Assembly: GCA_019637585.1 (NCBI GenBank)
Contig: JAHBVL010000009.1
Location: 1-64,000, forward strand
Direction: 5' to 3'
DNA from: Thermomicrobiales bacterium
GTDB taxonomy: Bacteria > Chloroflexota > Chloroflexia > Thermomicrobiales > UBA6265
Length of the DNA: 64,000 nt
The notes under the pieces were generated by a model that was not told the origin of the DNA, made no database searches, and saw nothing but the letters and a program-made list of their open reading frames with translations. The position numbers and the translations under genes were made by a program. This document shows positions 9,555 through 17,980 of the stretch, in pieces. Every line of letters starts with the position of its first letter. Within the stretch, counting starts at the first letter, position 1.

Positions 9555-10642
9555 TGGTCCAGACCATCGAATCGCCGCCGACCGATGAACAGACGGCGCT
9601 GCGTCCGCCAGTGCTTCAGATCACGGGATTGGAAAAGCGCTACCGGAATGTGCCGGTTGTCGACACCATCGATCTCGCGGTGCATCAGGGCGAGGTGCTC
9701 TCGATTCTGGGACCGAGCGGCTGCGGCAAGACCACGACACTCCGGCTCATCGCCGGTTTCGAAGAACCAGATCGCGGTTCGATTGAAATCGGTGGGCAGT
9801 TGATGTCCCGGCCAGGCCGATGCGAACCGCCCGAAAAGCGGCGGGTCGGCATGGTCTTCCAGGACGGCGTGCTCTTTCCTCATATGAGCGTTGGTGACAA
9901 CGTCGGTTTTGGCGTGGAATCGAGTCAACGCCGGGAACGCGTCGCCTGGGCGCTCGAGGTTGTGGGGCTCGGCGGGTTGGCCTCTCGCATGCCCTACGAG
10001 CTCTCAGGGGGGCAGCAACAGCGCGTTTCGCTGGCACGGGCGCTCGCCCCCAACCCGAGCATCATTTTGCTCGACGAGCCGTTTGCCAGTCTCGATGCCG
10101 CGCTCCGAACCCGTCTGCGAACCGATGTGCGCCAGATCCTGGCAGCCGTCAGCGCCACCGTGATCTGGGTCACCCACGATCAGGAGGAAGCGCTCTCCCT
10201 TTCCGACCGGGTGGCGGTGATGTTCAATGGCGTGATCGTGCAGGATGCGGCTCCGGAGGAGCTCTACCATCGCCCTGTTTCGCGCGACGTGGGGATGTTC
10301 GTCGGCGATGCCCAATTTCTGCCGGGGAGCGCGTCGGGACGCCGGGTGACCTGCGAACTCGGCGATCTGCCGACCTATACCGCGGCCGAAGGCGAAGTCG
10401 ATGTGATGATTCGGCCAGAGGCCCTTCGGCTGACGCCGGCAGGCCCGGATGTCGTCCCCAATGCTGTGGTGACCGACCGCCTCTTCTTCGGGCACGATCA
10501 GCTGTTGCGCATCGAGTTGGCCAGCGGGACCACGCTCAATGCCCGGCTGGGCTCGTATGGCGGTATCCGGCCCGGAGACCGGGTTCGTGTATCGCTGCGC
10601 GGCGCCGTGCTGACCTTGCAGACCGACCGGGAAAGCGTGTGA
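9554..10642 (+). CDS. fbpC: Iron ABC transporter, ATP-binding protein
   Basis: Cytoplasmic ATPase of the importer (362 residues). Walker [13 protein letters not shown] (about 54), Q-loop [12 protein letters not shown], signature [15 protein letters not shown] (about 152) and Walker [13 protein letters not shown] (about 174) are intact, with H-loop [11 protein letters not shown]. The C-terminal 110 residues form a TOBE-like regulatory domain, common in FbpC/PotA-type ATPases. The stop overlaps the GTG of tsaE by four bases (GTGA), so iron transport and a tRNA modification gene are co-translated. Confidence 0.93.
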   Translation: MVQTIESPPTDEQTALRPPVLQITGLEKRYRNVPVVDTIDLAVHQGEVLSILGPSGCGKTTTLRLIAGFEEPDRGSIEIGGQLMSRPGRCEPPEKRRVGMVFQDGVLFPHMSVGDNVGFGVESSQRRERVAWALEVVGLGGLASRMPYELSGGQQQRVSLARALAPNPSIILLDEPFASLDAALRTRLRTDVRQILAAVSATVIWVTHDQEEALSLSDRVAVMFNGVIVQDAAPEELYHRPVSRDVGMFVGDAQFLPGSASGRRVTCELGDLPTYTAAEGEVDVMIRPEALRLTPAGPDVVPNAVVTDRLFFGHDQLLRIELASGTTLNARLGSYGGIRPGDRVRVSLRGAVLTLQTDRESV

Positions 10643-11148
10643 ACGCGGCATCGACCATCCGGACCACCAGCGCTAACGAAACGCGTGCCGCTGGCGCCTC
10701 GCTCGCCGCGCAGCTTGTGCCAGGGGATGTTCTCCTCCTGCATGGCGATCTCGGAGCGGGAAAAACCACCCTCATACAGGGGCTTCTGGCGGGATTGGGA
10801 GTCGACGCTCCGGTCAACAGCCCGACCTTTGTGCTCGTTTCGGACTATGCCGGACATGTGGCGTCGGGCCAACCCGTTGCAATCCACCATGTCGATCTCT
10901 ACCGGTTGAACGATCCGTCTGAACTCGATTCGACCGGCTATTTCGATCTGATCGACGATTCCAGCGGGCTCCTCATCGTCGAATGGCCCGAACGCGCGGC
11001 GTCCTGCCTTCCTGAACGCTACGTGCTGGTGACGATCGACTTCGCTGGTGAGGAAGCCAGAACGATCACGATCGACGACCGTTCGGGCCGCGATCGTCTA
11101 CTGGCCATCGTGGGTGATCGAAACCACCGGTTGAAAACCGGTGGCTAA
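10639..11148 (+). CDS. tsaE: tRNA t6A biosynthesis ATPase TsaE
   Basis: P-loop ATPase (169 residues) needed by the TsaB-TsaD complex for threonylcarbamoyl transfer to A37 of ANN-decoding tRNAs. Walker [18 protein letters not shown] (about 35), the [11 protein letters not shown] segment (about 60) and [20 protein letters not shown] are typical. GTG at 10639 overlaps the stop of fbpC. The last eight codons (NHRLKTGG) are encoded by a palindrome (11124-11144) that looks like an intergenic repeat rather than ancestral coding sequence. tsaB, rimI and tsaD follow downstream. Confidence 0.94.
   Translation: MNAASTIRTTSANETRAAGASLAAQLVPGDVLLLHGDLGAGKTTLIQGLLAGLGVDAPVNSPTFVLVSDYAGHVASGQPVAIHHVDLYRLNDPSELDSTGYFDLIDDSSGLLIVEWPERAASCLPERYVLVTIDFAGEEARTITIDDRSGRDRLLAIVGDRNHRLKTGG
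11124..11144 (+). repeat. Palindrome forming the 3' end of tsaE
   Basis: CCACCGGTT (11124-11132) and AACCGGTGG (11136-11144) make a 9-bp stem with a 3-base loop, overlapping the last codons of tsaE and ending two bases before its TAA. No T-run follows, so it is not a canonical terminator; it may limit 3' decay or be a repeat inserted at the gene end. Confidence 0.7.
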
Positions 11149-11468
11149 AACGTCTGGTGCGTCCCGGTGGGCGTGCTGTCCAGATTGGACTTGTCGATAG
11201 GATGATGAAGCCAGATTCCCCCTCATTTGCGTCGCCTCGCCATACATGGCGCTGGTCCGCGATGAACACCGGCGCTGTGGCTGCGGGGATGCGCCATAAA
11301 TGGCGAGGCTGAGAGTGGTGTGAAGCGATGTGAATGGCGGGGTCGCGGAGTAGCGTGAAGCACCATGTGGGATGGCGACTCCGGTAGACTTCGATGCTGG
11401 CAGCTGCGTCTCGGCTGCTGCCAGTTGGTAATCAGTCTGTGAACGCTCTGCAAAGCGCTGGCGACATC
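11149..11468. repeat. tsaE-tsaB intergenic region with family E inverted repeat pair
   Basis: Contains two 19-bp elements in inverted orientation, 11234-11252 and 11291-11309 (GCGCCATAAATGGCGAGGC in the second), matching at 17 of 19 positions. Each is itself palindromic (CGCCAT/ATGGCG). An identical copy of the second lies at 37191-37209. I see no gene in this stretch; the tsaB promoter may lie near its right end. Confidence 0.75.
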
Positions 11469-12155
11469 GTGTCCGACCCGACGACTCTTCTCCTGGCCAT
11501 CGATACCTCGACCGAGCTCACGGGCATTGCACTGTACGACGGGTGCTGCCTCGATGATGTGTCGTGGTCGTCGTGCCGGGATCACACGGTCATGTTGCTC
11601 GACGAAATCGACCACCAGGTCAAGCGGCGTGGACGGACGGTGCGAGAGATCGGGGCCATAGGGGTGGCCATGGGCCCCGGACGGTTCAACGCTCTTCGCG
11701 TCGGCATGAGCATCGCCAAGGGACTGGCGTTCAGTCTGGAAGCGCCGCTGATCGGCATTCCGACCCTTGAGGCCGCAGCTCACCCGTTCCGGCAGGGGAC
11801 TCAGCCTGTGGCGGCGGTCATCGGCGCGGGCCGGGAAAGAGTCGCCTGGCGGGTGTTCGATTGCGAACCAGCTGAATACTGGGCTGAAACCCGCAATACG
11901 TCGGCCGGCGAATTCGTCTCGTCGATCGCCACGATCGCTGCTGATGTATGCGTGACGGGTGAGGTACAACCGGCTCTTCGCGAGGCATTGACCAGCCTGA
12001 CAGGCGTCACCGTGCCGCCGCTGTCCGGGCGTCTGGGGCGCGCCGCTGCAGTGGCGGAACTGGCGTATCACCGGATGGAGCGTGGCGAGACCGACGATCT
12101 GGCAATGCTCGAACCGGTCTATCTGCATGGCGCCCGGACGCCCCAACCCCGCTAG
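11469..12155 (+). CDS. tsaB: tRNA t6A biosynthesis protein TsaB
   Basis: ASKHA-fold partner of TsaD in the t6A complex (228 residues from GTG 11469). The N-terminus LLLAIDTSTELTGIALYDG and the motif GVAMGPGRFNALRVGMSIAKGLAFSL (about 68-93) identify the family. The start is uncertain: GTG 11439 and ATG 11394 are also in frame and none has a strong ribosome binding site; 11469 leaves the usual short N-terminus before the first beta strand. rimI and tsaD follow in the usual order. Confidence 0.9.
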   Translation: MSDPTTLLLAIDTSTELTGIALYDGCCLDDVSWSSCRDHTVMLLDEIDHQVKRRGRTVREIGAIGVAMGPGRFNALRVGMSIAKGLAFSLEAPLIGIPTLEAAAHPFRQGTQPVAAVIGAGRERVAWRVFDCEPAEYWAETRNTSAGEFVSSIATIAADVCVTGEVQPALREALTSLTGVTVPPLSGRLGRAAAVAELAYHRMERGETDDLAMLEPVYLHGARTPQPR

Positions 12156-12211
12156 ACTTGCGTCATGGTCTCGATCATGCCGTTCTGCATTCGATAAACG
12201 GATTCGTCATT

Positions 12212-12895
12212 GTGTATTTCATCGAAGCCATGACCGAATCCGACGTTCCTGAGGTGAGCCGTCTGGAACGGCGGTGCTTCACGAACCCCTGGCCCCAGTC
12301 CGCCTATCGACGTGAGCTGCGCAAACCCCACCAGAACTGTTATCTCGTGCTGCGTGGCAGTAGTGCTGATGACTCGGAGAACGGCCGGGAGGGATTGGTT
12401 CTCTCGTTGGGAGGCCGCCTGGGTCGCCTTGGCCGCGTCCGGCGGTCCGACCGGGGGGCGGCTGGCCAGCCGCCGATCGTCGGTTTTGCCGGATTCTGGC
12501 ATGTCTTCGATGAAGCGCACATCACGACGATTGGCATCGACCCCGGGCTGCGTGGACGCGCTCTGGGGGAGCTGATGCTGGTCGCGCTCATCGAGGAAGC
12601 GCTGGGCCGGGGAGCGGGGTACCTGTCACTGGAAGTTCGCGTGAGCAATCACGTAGCCATGCGCCTCTACGAGAAGTACGGGTTTCAGATCAAAGGGACG
12701 CGGCCTCGCTACTATGTCGACGATGGCGAAGATGCCTACGTGATGTGGTCTCCGCCGATCCGAACCGAGTCGTTCCGTGCGCTGTTGGATGCGCGCCGGG
12801 AGACGTTGCAGACCAGAATCGGGGCGGATACGCCGTTGCCGGCTCGCGGCGGCTCCGGTCGAGTTGCGGCTCCCGTCGCCGGAGCGAGTCAGTGA
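12212..12895 (+). CDS. rimI: GNAT N-acetyltransferase, RimI type
   Basis: Probable ribosomal protein/N-terminal protein acetyltransferase, usually clustered with tsa genes. The acetyl-CoA site is visible in ITTIGIDPGLRGRALGELML, followed by the conserved ARRxxxxxVSNHVAMRLYEKYGF-like end (EVRVSNHVAMRLYEKYGF). GTG 12212 keeps the first strand (VYFIEAMTESDVPEV); ATG 12230 is an alternative. Two oddities: a Gly/Arg-rich insertion of about 40 residues before the acetyl-CoA motif, and a C-terminal extension of about 45 residues beyond the usual RimI end. Its stop overlaps the GTG of tsaD by four bases. Confidence 0.88.
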   Translation: MYFIEAMTESDVPEVSRLERRCFTNPWPQSAYRRELRKPHQNCYLVLRGSSADDSENGREGLVLSLGGRLGRLGRVRRSDRGAAGQPPIVGFAGFWHVFDEAHITTIGIDPGLRGRALGELMLVALIEEALGRGAGYLSLEVRVSNHVAMRLYEKYGFQIKGTRPRYYVDDGEDAYVMWSPPIRTESFRALLDARRETLQTRIGADTPLPARGGSGRVAAPVAGASQ

Positions 12896-13986
12896 TTATT
12901 CTGGGAATCGAAACCTCCTGCGACGAAACCGCCGCGGCGGTCGTGGTCGATGGCCGGGAACTCCGGTCGAATGTCATCGCCTCGCAGCTCGAGCTCCATG
13001 CTCCCTACGGTGGGGTGGTGCCCGAGCTTGCGGCGCGGGGCCAGCTCCAGGCGATCGTGCCGGTCATCCAGGCTGCGCTCGATGACGCGGTGATGTCCTG
13101 GTCCGATATCGATGCCATCGCCGTCACGCAGGGGCCGGGCCTAGCGGGATCGCTGCTGGTCGGCGTGAATATGGCCAAAACCCTTGCCTATACGCTGGAC
13201 AAGCCGCTGGTGCCGGTCAACCACCTCGAATCCCACATTTACGCCAACTGGATCTCGAATCGCGGCGAACGCTGGAAGCGTCCGGCTTTTCCTGCCGTCG
13301 TGCTTCTCGTTTCCGGCGGGCATACTGAGCTGATCCTGGTCAGGGATCATGGCGACTATACGCACCTCGGCCGAACACTCGACGACGCCGCCGGAGAGGC
13401 ATTCGACAAGGGCGCCCGGCTGCTCGGTCTGGGCTATCCGGGTGGACCGGCGATCCAGCGTGCCGCCCAGGAAGGAAACCCGGCGAACTATCCCTTGCCC
13501 CGAGCCTGGCTTGGCGACAGCTGGGATTTCAGCTTCTCCGGGTTGAAAACGGCTCTTCTGCGACAGGTCGAGCCCTATCGCATCCCGGCCGAGCGAATCG
13601 TACCGTCCCCCGATCTGCCGTTTGTGCCGCACCGGCCGCCCGTCTATCGCGACGATCTGCCCCTTGCCGACCTGGCTGCGGCGTTCCAGGATGCAGTCAT
13701 CGAGGTGCTGGCGAGCAAAGCGGTCCGCGCCGCGGTGGCACACGATGCCCGCACCTTGCTCCTGGCGGGTGGGGTGGCGGCCAACGCGCTCTTGCGCGGC
13801 CGGATCACCGCCGGGATCGAAGCGCTTGCATCCGAAACGAAACCAGTTTTCGAGTTTCCCCCCATCGACCTTTGCACCGACAATGCCGCTATGGTGGCCG
13901 CAGCCGGGTATTTCGGTCTGCGCCGTGGCATGCAGGCAGGGTGGGAGTTTGATGTAGACGCGCGCCTGTCGCTCGTTGGAAACTGA
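12892..13986 (+). CDS. tsaD: tRNA N6-adenosine threonylcarbamoyltransferase TsaD
   Basis: Catalytic subunit (364 residues) transferring threonylcarbamoyl to tRNA A37. GTG 12892 gives the canonical IILGIETSCDETAAA start and a 4-bp overlap with rimI; the open frame reaches further upstream but reads through rimI. Metal-binding HLESH (about 108-112), LLVSGGHTELILV, GRTLDDAAGEAFDKGARLLGLGYPGG and the C-terminal LLAGGVAANALLR and LCTDNAAMVAAAG motifs are all present. With tsaE and tsaB it covers the transferase complex; tsaC is not in this window. Confidence 0.96.
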   Translation: MIILGIETSCDETAAAVVVDGRELRSNVIASQLELHAPYGGVVPELAARGQLQAIVPVIQAALDDAVMSWSDIDAIAVTQGPGLAGSLLVGVNMAKTLAYTLDKPLVPVNHLESHIYANWISNRGERWKRPAFPAVVLLVSGGHTELILVRDHGDYTHLGRTLDDAAGEAFDKGARLLGLGYPGGPAIQRAAQEGNPANYPLPRAWLGDSWDFSFSGLKTALLRQVEPYRIPAERIVPSPDLPFVPHRPPVYRDDLPLADLAAAFQDAVIEVLASKAVRAAVAHDARTLLLAGGVAANALLRGRITAGIEALASETKPVFEFPPIDLCTDNAAMVAAAGYFGLRRGMQAGWEFDVDARLSLVGN

Positions 13987-13997
13987 GGGAACATTCC

Positions 13998-14813
13998 GTG
14001 ATCAATGAAGCAGATCTGCCGGTTCCGCCCAGCGCGCTGGAAGTCGCCATCACTGCTGCGACCGGCGCCGGCGCGATTCTTCGCGAGCGACTGGCCAACC
14101 AGCGGCAGATCACCTACAAGGGTGTGGTGGATCTCGTCACTGATGCCGATCAGGCATCGGAAGAGCATGTGCTCTCGGTCATTCAGCACGCGTTCCCGGC
14201 CCACCGGTTCATCGGAGAAGAAGGGGTGCATGCGTCGAAAGGCGCGGTCGAAGCCGCGGGGGGATTCAGCTGGATCTGCGACCCGCTCGACGGCACCACC
14301 AACTACTCGCACCGCTATCCCCATTTCGCCGTGTCGATCGCGCTGGCCCAGGAGAAAACGATCCTGATCGGAGTGATCTACGATCCGATGCGGGATGAGT
14401 TGTTCGTCGCCGAGCGGGGTCGGGGCGCCACGCTCAATGGCCAGCCGATGCGAGTGTCCGCTACTGAGGAGCTGGTTCGGTCGTTGCTGGCCACGGGGTT
14501 TGCTTATGACGATGATGAACGGGACGAGAACAGCGCGCTCTGGCAGGCATTCATGCCGCTTTGCCAGGGGGTGCGACGAGACGGTTCGGCGGCGCTCGAT
14601 GCGGCGTATGTCGCGGCTGGGCGCCTCGATGGTTTCTGGGAAAAGCCGATCAATGCCTGGGATATCGCCGCCGGCGCTCTCCTGATCGAAGAAGCGGGCG
14701 GGCAGGTGTCGTGCTATGGCCGGCCCTTCGATCCGTTCGCCCGGGAGATTCTCTCGTCCAACGGTTTGCTCCACAGTGCGATGGAAGAGGTTATCCTCAG
14801 CATCGTTCAATAG
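13998..14813 (+). CDS. Inositol monophosphatase family protein
   Basis: Mg-dependent sugar/inositol phosphatase (271 residues). The metal sites are complete: GEEG (about 71), ICDPLDGTTNYSH (about 93-105) and the C-terminal WDIAAGALLIEEAGGQV (about 219). GTG start with GAGGGA upstream, 11 bp after tsaD, so likely the last gene of the tsa transcript. Substrate could be myo-inositol-1-phosphate, fructose-1,6-bisphosphate or PAP; the sequence does not distinguish them. Confidence 0.92.
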   Translation: MINEADLPVPPSALEVAITAATGAGAILRERLANQRQITYKGVVDLVTDADQASEEHVLSVIQHAFPAHRFIGEEGVHASKGAVEAAGGFSWICDPLDGTTNYSHRYPHFAVSIALAQEKTILIGVIYDPMRDELFVAERGRGATLNGQPMRVSATEELVRSLLATGFAYDDDERDENSALWQAFMPLCQGVRRDGSAALDAAYVAAGRLDGFWEKPINAWDIAAGALLIEEAGGQVSCYGRPFDPFAREILSSNGLLHSAMEEVILSIVQ

Positions 14814-14927
14814 CGGGAATATTCTACGGATTGTCCCTGGGGCACGAACATTGCATGCGCCCATACACTACATCACGCGCAGCTCGGGAATGCTGCGTGG
14901 CTTGTCGACACAACTCGGAACTCCGCG

Positions 14928-15371
14928 ATGGACCCAGAAACCGACGATTTCACCGAACGCCTCAAAGCGGCCATCGAGAGCGCTGATGTCATCAGCGTCT
15001 TTTTCGTTCGTGTCGGGCATTCGCTGATTATGGACCTGCGGCCGGATGTGCAATCCGACCCTGTCGTCGCGGTCGATCCGATGGCCGACTCTCCCTATCA
15101 GCGGTTGTTGTCGTTCAGCGCCCTTCGCCCGACGCTGACACTGCCGGATGAAATCACGCTCGCGCCATGGACCGACCAGGTTTCCGCGTTTCAGGACGCC
15201 GGCCTGCTGGAAACCTGCATCGACCGCTGCCGGATGGTGGGCGGCGAGCCACTGGCCAGCGAAGCGGCCGGCTGCTATCGCCGCCTCATCGCGCTCGAAC
15301 GGAATGCGCTGCGAGATATGATTCGTGGCATTGGGATGCACACACTCTGGCAGCTGGATGCGAACGGATAG
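14928..15371 (+). CDS. Hypothetical protein, 147 residues
   Basis: Not recognised. A soluble, acidic-to-neutral protein with no signal peptide or membrane segment. The N-terminal half alternates predicted helix (ERLKAAIESADVI) and strand (SVFFVRVGHSLIMDLRP); the second half is helical and ends RNALRDMIRGIGMHTLWQLDANG. It reads as a real gene: ATG with compact spacing to flanking genes on the same strand and codon use like its neighbours. Confidence 0.6.
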   Translation: MDPETDDFTERLKAAIESADVISVFFVRVGHSLIMDLRPDVQSDPVVAVDPMADSPYQRLLSFSALRPTLTLPDEITLAPWTDQVSAFQDAGLLETCIDRCRMVGGEPLASEAAGCYRRLIALERNALRDMIRGIGMHTLWQLDANG

Positions 15372-15464
15372 GCAAAGGGACGAGAACGAGGCGGGTGGGG
15401 AAACAGGCACGCGGACGTGATGCCCGTTCTCCGTGGCAGGTTTCACACGACACGAGGTGAAGAG

Positions 15465-15701
15465 ATGAAGGCATATGTCTTATTGACCGTGCGAGTTGGG
15501 ACTTCACCTGCCATTCAGGACGCTATCAGATCATGGGGTCCTGAAGCCGGGATCATCGACTGCGATGCCGTAGCCGGGACGCACGATGTGGTGGCGGTTG
15601 TCGATGCCGCCGATCCCAAAGCAATCGGGGATATCGTCATGACTCGCATTCAATCGCTGGATGGCGTATTGAGCACGTCGACCCTCCTGGCCATCGGGTA
15701 G
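15465..15701 (+). CDS. Stand-alone Lrp/AsnC ligand-binding (RAM) domain protein
   Basis: 78-residue single-domain protein matching the ligand-sensing half of Lrp/AsnC regulators: KAYVLLTVRVG, then GTHDVVAVVDAADPKAIGDIVMTRIQSLDGVLSTSTLL. It lacks the DNA-binding helix-turn-helix, so it may sense an amino acid and act through a partner. ATG 15465 is preferred over the longer frame because GAGGTGAAGAG sits directly upstream and the domain starts there. It lies just before another small ligand-sensor gene. Confidence 0.87.
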   Translation: MKAYVLLTVRVGTSPAIQDAIRSWGPEAGIIDCDAVAGTHDVVAVVDAADPKAIGDIVMTRIQSLDGVLSTSTLLAIG

Positions 15702-15839
15702 GGCGACCTGGAACCGCGAACGCATCTGCTACACTGCAAACGCCCGGTTCCTAACTCGACATCCACCTGAAAGGGCATGCAGCGTCGTGCGCCGGGCGAA
15801 GACACGCACAGTGTCGTGCGCAGGAAAGGAGCTTCCATA

Positions 15840-16169
15840 ATGAAGCTGGTCATCGCAATCGTTCAGGATGAAGATATCGAAGCATTGACCACGGCGCTGG
15901 TCGAGGCTGATTTTCGGTTTACAAAAGTCAGCACGTCAGGATCCTTTCTTCGTCTCGGCAATTCGAGTCTCCTGATCGGCGTCGAAGACGAACGAGTGCC
16001 GAAGGTCATGGAGGTTCTGGAGCGAACCTGCCACCGGCGCAAGCAGATCGCCGTTCCCTATTCGCCGGCGCTCGAACCGGGACTGCTCTATATGCCTGAG
16101 AATTTCGAAGTCGAAGTTGGCGGCGCCATCGTGTTCGTCGCCAATGTCGAGCGGTTCGAAAGGCTCTAG
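15840..16169 (+). CDS. Cyclic-di-AMP receptor (PstA/DarA-like, PII-related)
   Basis: 109 residues with close resemblance to the PstA/DarA family of trimeric PII-like proteins that bind cyclic di-AMP: MKLVIAIVQDEDIEALTTAL, FRFTKVSTSGSFLRLGNSSLLIGVEDERV, and a C-terminal segment ending VEVGGAIVFVANVERFERL. ATG 15840 follows AGGAAAGGAG at ideal spacing. The output partner in this family is generally unknown. No diadenylate cyclase gene lies in this window. Confidence 0.88.
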   Translation: MKLVIAIVQDEDIEALTTALVEADFRFTKVSTSGSFLRLGNSSLLIGVEDERVPKVMEVLERTCHRRKQIAVPYSPALEPGLLYMPENFEVEVGGAIVFVANVERFERL

Positions 16170-16187
16170 GCTTTCCCAGCAGTAGCG

Positions 16188-16205
16188 GCAGACCCCCGTG
16201 TCTGC
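16188..16205. repeat. Single family A palindrome
   Basis: GCAGACCCCCGTGTCTGC, identical to the copies at 4-21 and 53529-53546, lies 19 bp after the DarA-like gene with no flanking tandem units. It shows that the family also spreads as single copies. Confidence 0.85.
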
Positions 16206-16323
16206 TTTTCTTTGTCGCCGCGAACAGATGGAGCAGACCGAACACGGGATCAGTTCCCCTGCCAGTCACTGATGTCTGGCGACGAATCCGGTTGAGTTGT
16301 TGTTTCCAGAGAAGGAGTTCCGC

Positions 16324-17508
16324 GTGTCTTTGAGTGCCTGGACGAAGCAGGTCGATCGTGCTGCCATTCTGGCGCTTTCCGGTGAGCTCATCGCCATTCC
16401 CAGTGTCAGCGGAGAAGAAGCCGCCGTCATGGCGTTCGTCGAAGAGTGGGCCAGAGCGCGAGGGATTCGGTTCGAAGTCTTTTCCCGTGATCCTACCCGC
16501 CCGAATGTGGTCCTGACCGCCGGTGACCCGGCGTCCGGTCCCCGCATCGCCATGAATGGGCATCTCGACACCGTTCCCGTTTCCGACCCTGATGCCTGGA
16601 ACACCCCACCCCTCGAACCGGTGCTGAGCGATGACGGAGCGCTGCTCTTCGGCAGGGGATCGGCCGACATGAAGTCGGCGGTGGCTGTGATGATGACGAT
16701 CGTCGACGCGTTCAAGAGCGCCAGCCTCAAGGGTTGCCTGCAGGCGCACATCGTTTCGGATGAGGAGACGAGTGGCGCGTTCGGCACCCTCCATCTGATC
16801 GACGAGATCACCGCGGGCCGGCTCAACCGTCCGGATTACGTGCTCATTGGCGAGAAAAGCGACCTCAAGGTCCGCAACGCCGAGCGAGGCATTTTCAACT
16901 TCGAAGTGACCTTCCATGGCCGGGCCAGCCATACCGCATCGGCCCGGGCAACCGGCATCAACGCCATCGCCAAAGCGGCGAAAGGGGTGCTGGCCCTGGA
17001 AAAAGACATCGACCGCTTCCACCCCGCCGTCGGCAAACCGGTGATCAGCGTCAACACCATCCAGGCGGGAGTGGCGCACAACGTCGTTCCGGGGGAGTGC
17101 ACGATCAGCGTCGACCGGCGGCTCGTCCCCGGGGAAACCCGGGAGACCGCGATGGCCGAAGTGCTGACCGCGTTCGAGGAGATCGCGGCGACCGACCCCG
17201 ATTTCAAATACACCATCACGGAAATGACCGAGAACTACATTCCGGCCAACATTACCGAGGATTCCTCACCGATCGTCCAGGCGGTCCAGGGCAGCGTTCG
17301 GGATGTGACCGGCAAAGAGCCCGAGTATTTCGTCGCCTGGGCGGGAGCGACCGACGGCCGCTTCTATCGCCAGGCCGGCATCGACACCGTCGGATTCGGC
17401 CCGGGCGGCCAGTTCCTGCACGGCGCCAACGAAGCTGTTGTCGTCGACCAGCTCATCACCCAGGCGGAAGTTTTCACGGAAACAGCGGCGCGATTGTTAG
17501 TCGGCTAG
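16324..17508 (+). CDS. M20 family metallopeptidase (ArgE/DapE/carboxypeptidase-like)
   Basis: Dinuclear zinc amidohydrolase (394 residues). Zinc ligands are visible: MNGHLDTVP (about 80), GRGSADMKSAVAV (about 116), SDEETSGAFG (catalytic Glu, about 148), GEKSDLKVRNAERG and the dimerisation segment FHGRASHTASARATGINAI (about 200). GTG 16324 has AAGGAG upstream; the in-frame codons before it lack one. It could be a DapE-type desuccinylase, a deacetylase or a peptidase. dapAB lie 25 kb away, which does not settle it. The TAG stop is the start of a 7-8 bp tandem tract. Confidence 0.88.
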   Translation: MSLSAWTKQVDRAAILALSGELIAIPSVSGEEAAVMAFVEEWARARGIRFEVFSRDPTRPNVVLTAGDPASGPRIAMNGHLDTVPVSDPDAWNTPPLEPVLSDDGALLFGRGSADMKSAVAVMMTIVDAFKSASLKGCLQAHIVSDEETSGAFGTLHLIDEITAGRLNRPDYVLIGEKSDLKVRNAERGIFNFEVTFHGRASHTASARATGINAIAKAAKGVLALEKDIDRFHPAVGKPVISVNTIQAGVAHNVVPGECTISVDRRLVPGETRETAMAEVLTAFEEIAATDPDFKYTITEMTENYIPANITEDSSPIVQAVQGSVRDVTGKEPEYFVAWAGATDGRFYRQAGIDTVGFGPGGQFLHGANEAVVVDQLITQAEVFTETAARLLVG

Positions 17509-17539
17509 GCGGCAAGACGGCAGTCAGCAAGTAGAAACC

Positions 17540-17968
17540 CGTCGCAACTGGTGTGGCGGCAGGACCTTCCTTACCCAACCCGGTGTAGCGGCAAGGCCTG
17601 CCTTGCCAACCGCATTGCCAGCGATTGACGGGCGAGGCAGGCCTCGCCGCTACACACGACAGCGTCTGTTCCCCTACCCAAACTGGTCTAGCGGCAAGGC
17701 CCGCCTTGCCAGCCGCATGCCAGCGACGGACAGGCGAGGCAGGCCCCGCCGCTACACACGACAGCGTCTGCTCCCTTGCCCAACCTGGTGTAGCGGCAAG
17801 GCCTGCCTTGCTAGCCGCATTGCCAGCGCCCGACGGGCGAGGCGGGCCTCGCCGCTACACACGACAGCGTCTGCTCCCTTGCCCAACCTGGTGTAGCGGC
17901 AAGGCCCGCCTTGCTAGCCGCATTGCCGGCGACCGACGGGCGAGGCGGGCCACGCCGCTACAGATGGC
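17540..17968. repeat. Family B palindromic repeat array, about 103-bp period, four units
   Basis: Units begin at 17584, 17687, 17789 and 17892 (103, 102, 103 bp). Each opens with TGTAGCGGC (TCTAGCGGC in one) and closes about 71 bp later with GCCGCTACA, so its ends are inverted repeats. The two 24-bp arms nearly pair with each other, and each arm also folds on itself (GGCAAGGC/GCCTTGCC and GGCGAGGC/GCCTCGCC). The remaining 30 bp (CACGACAGCGTCTGCTCCC...) is conserved between units. A degenerate unit precedes at 17546. Related single copies lie at 43341 and 61457. Confidence 0.92.
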
Positions 17969-17980
17969 AGCGTTTCTGTC

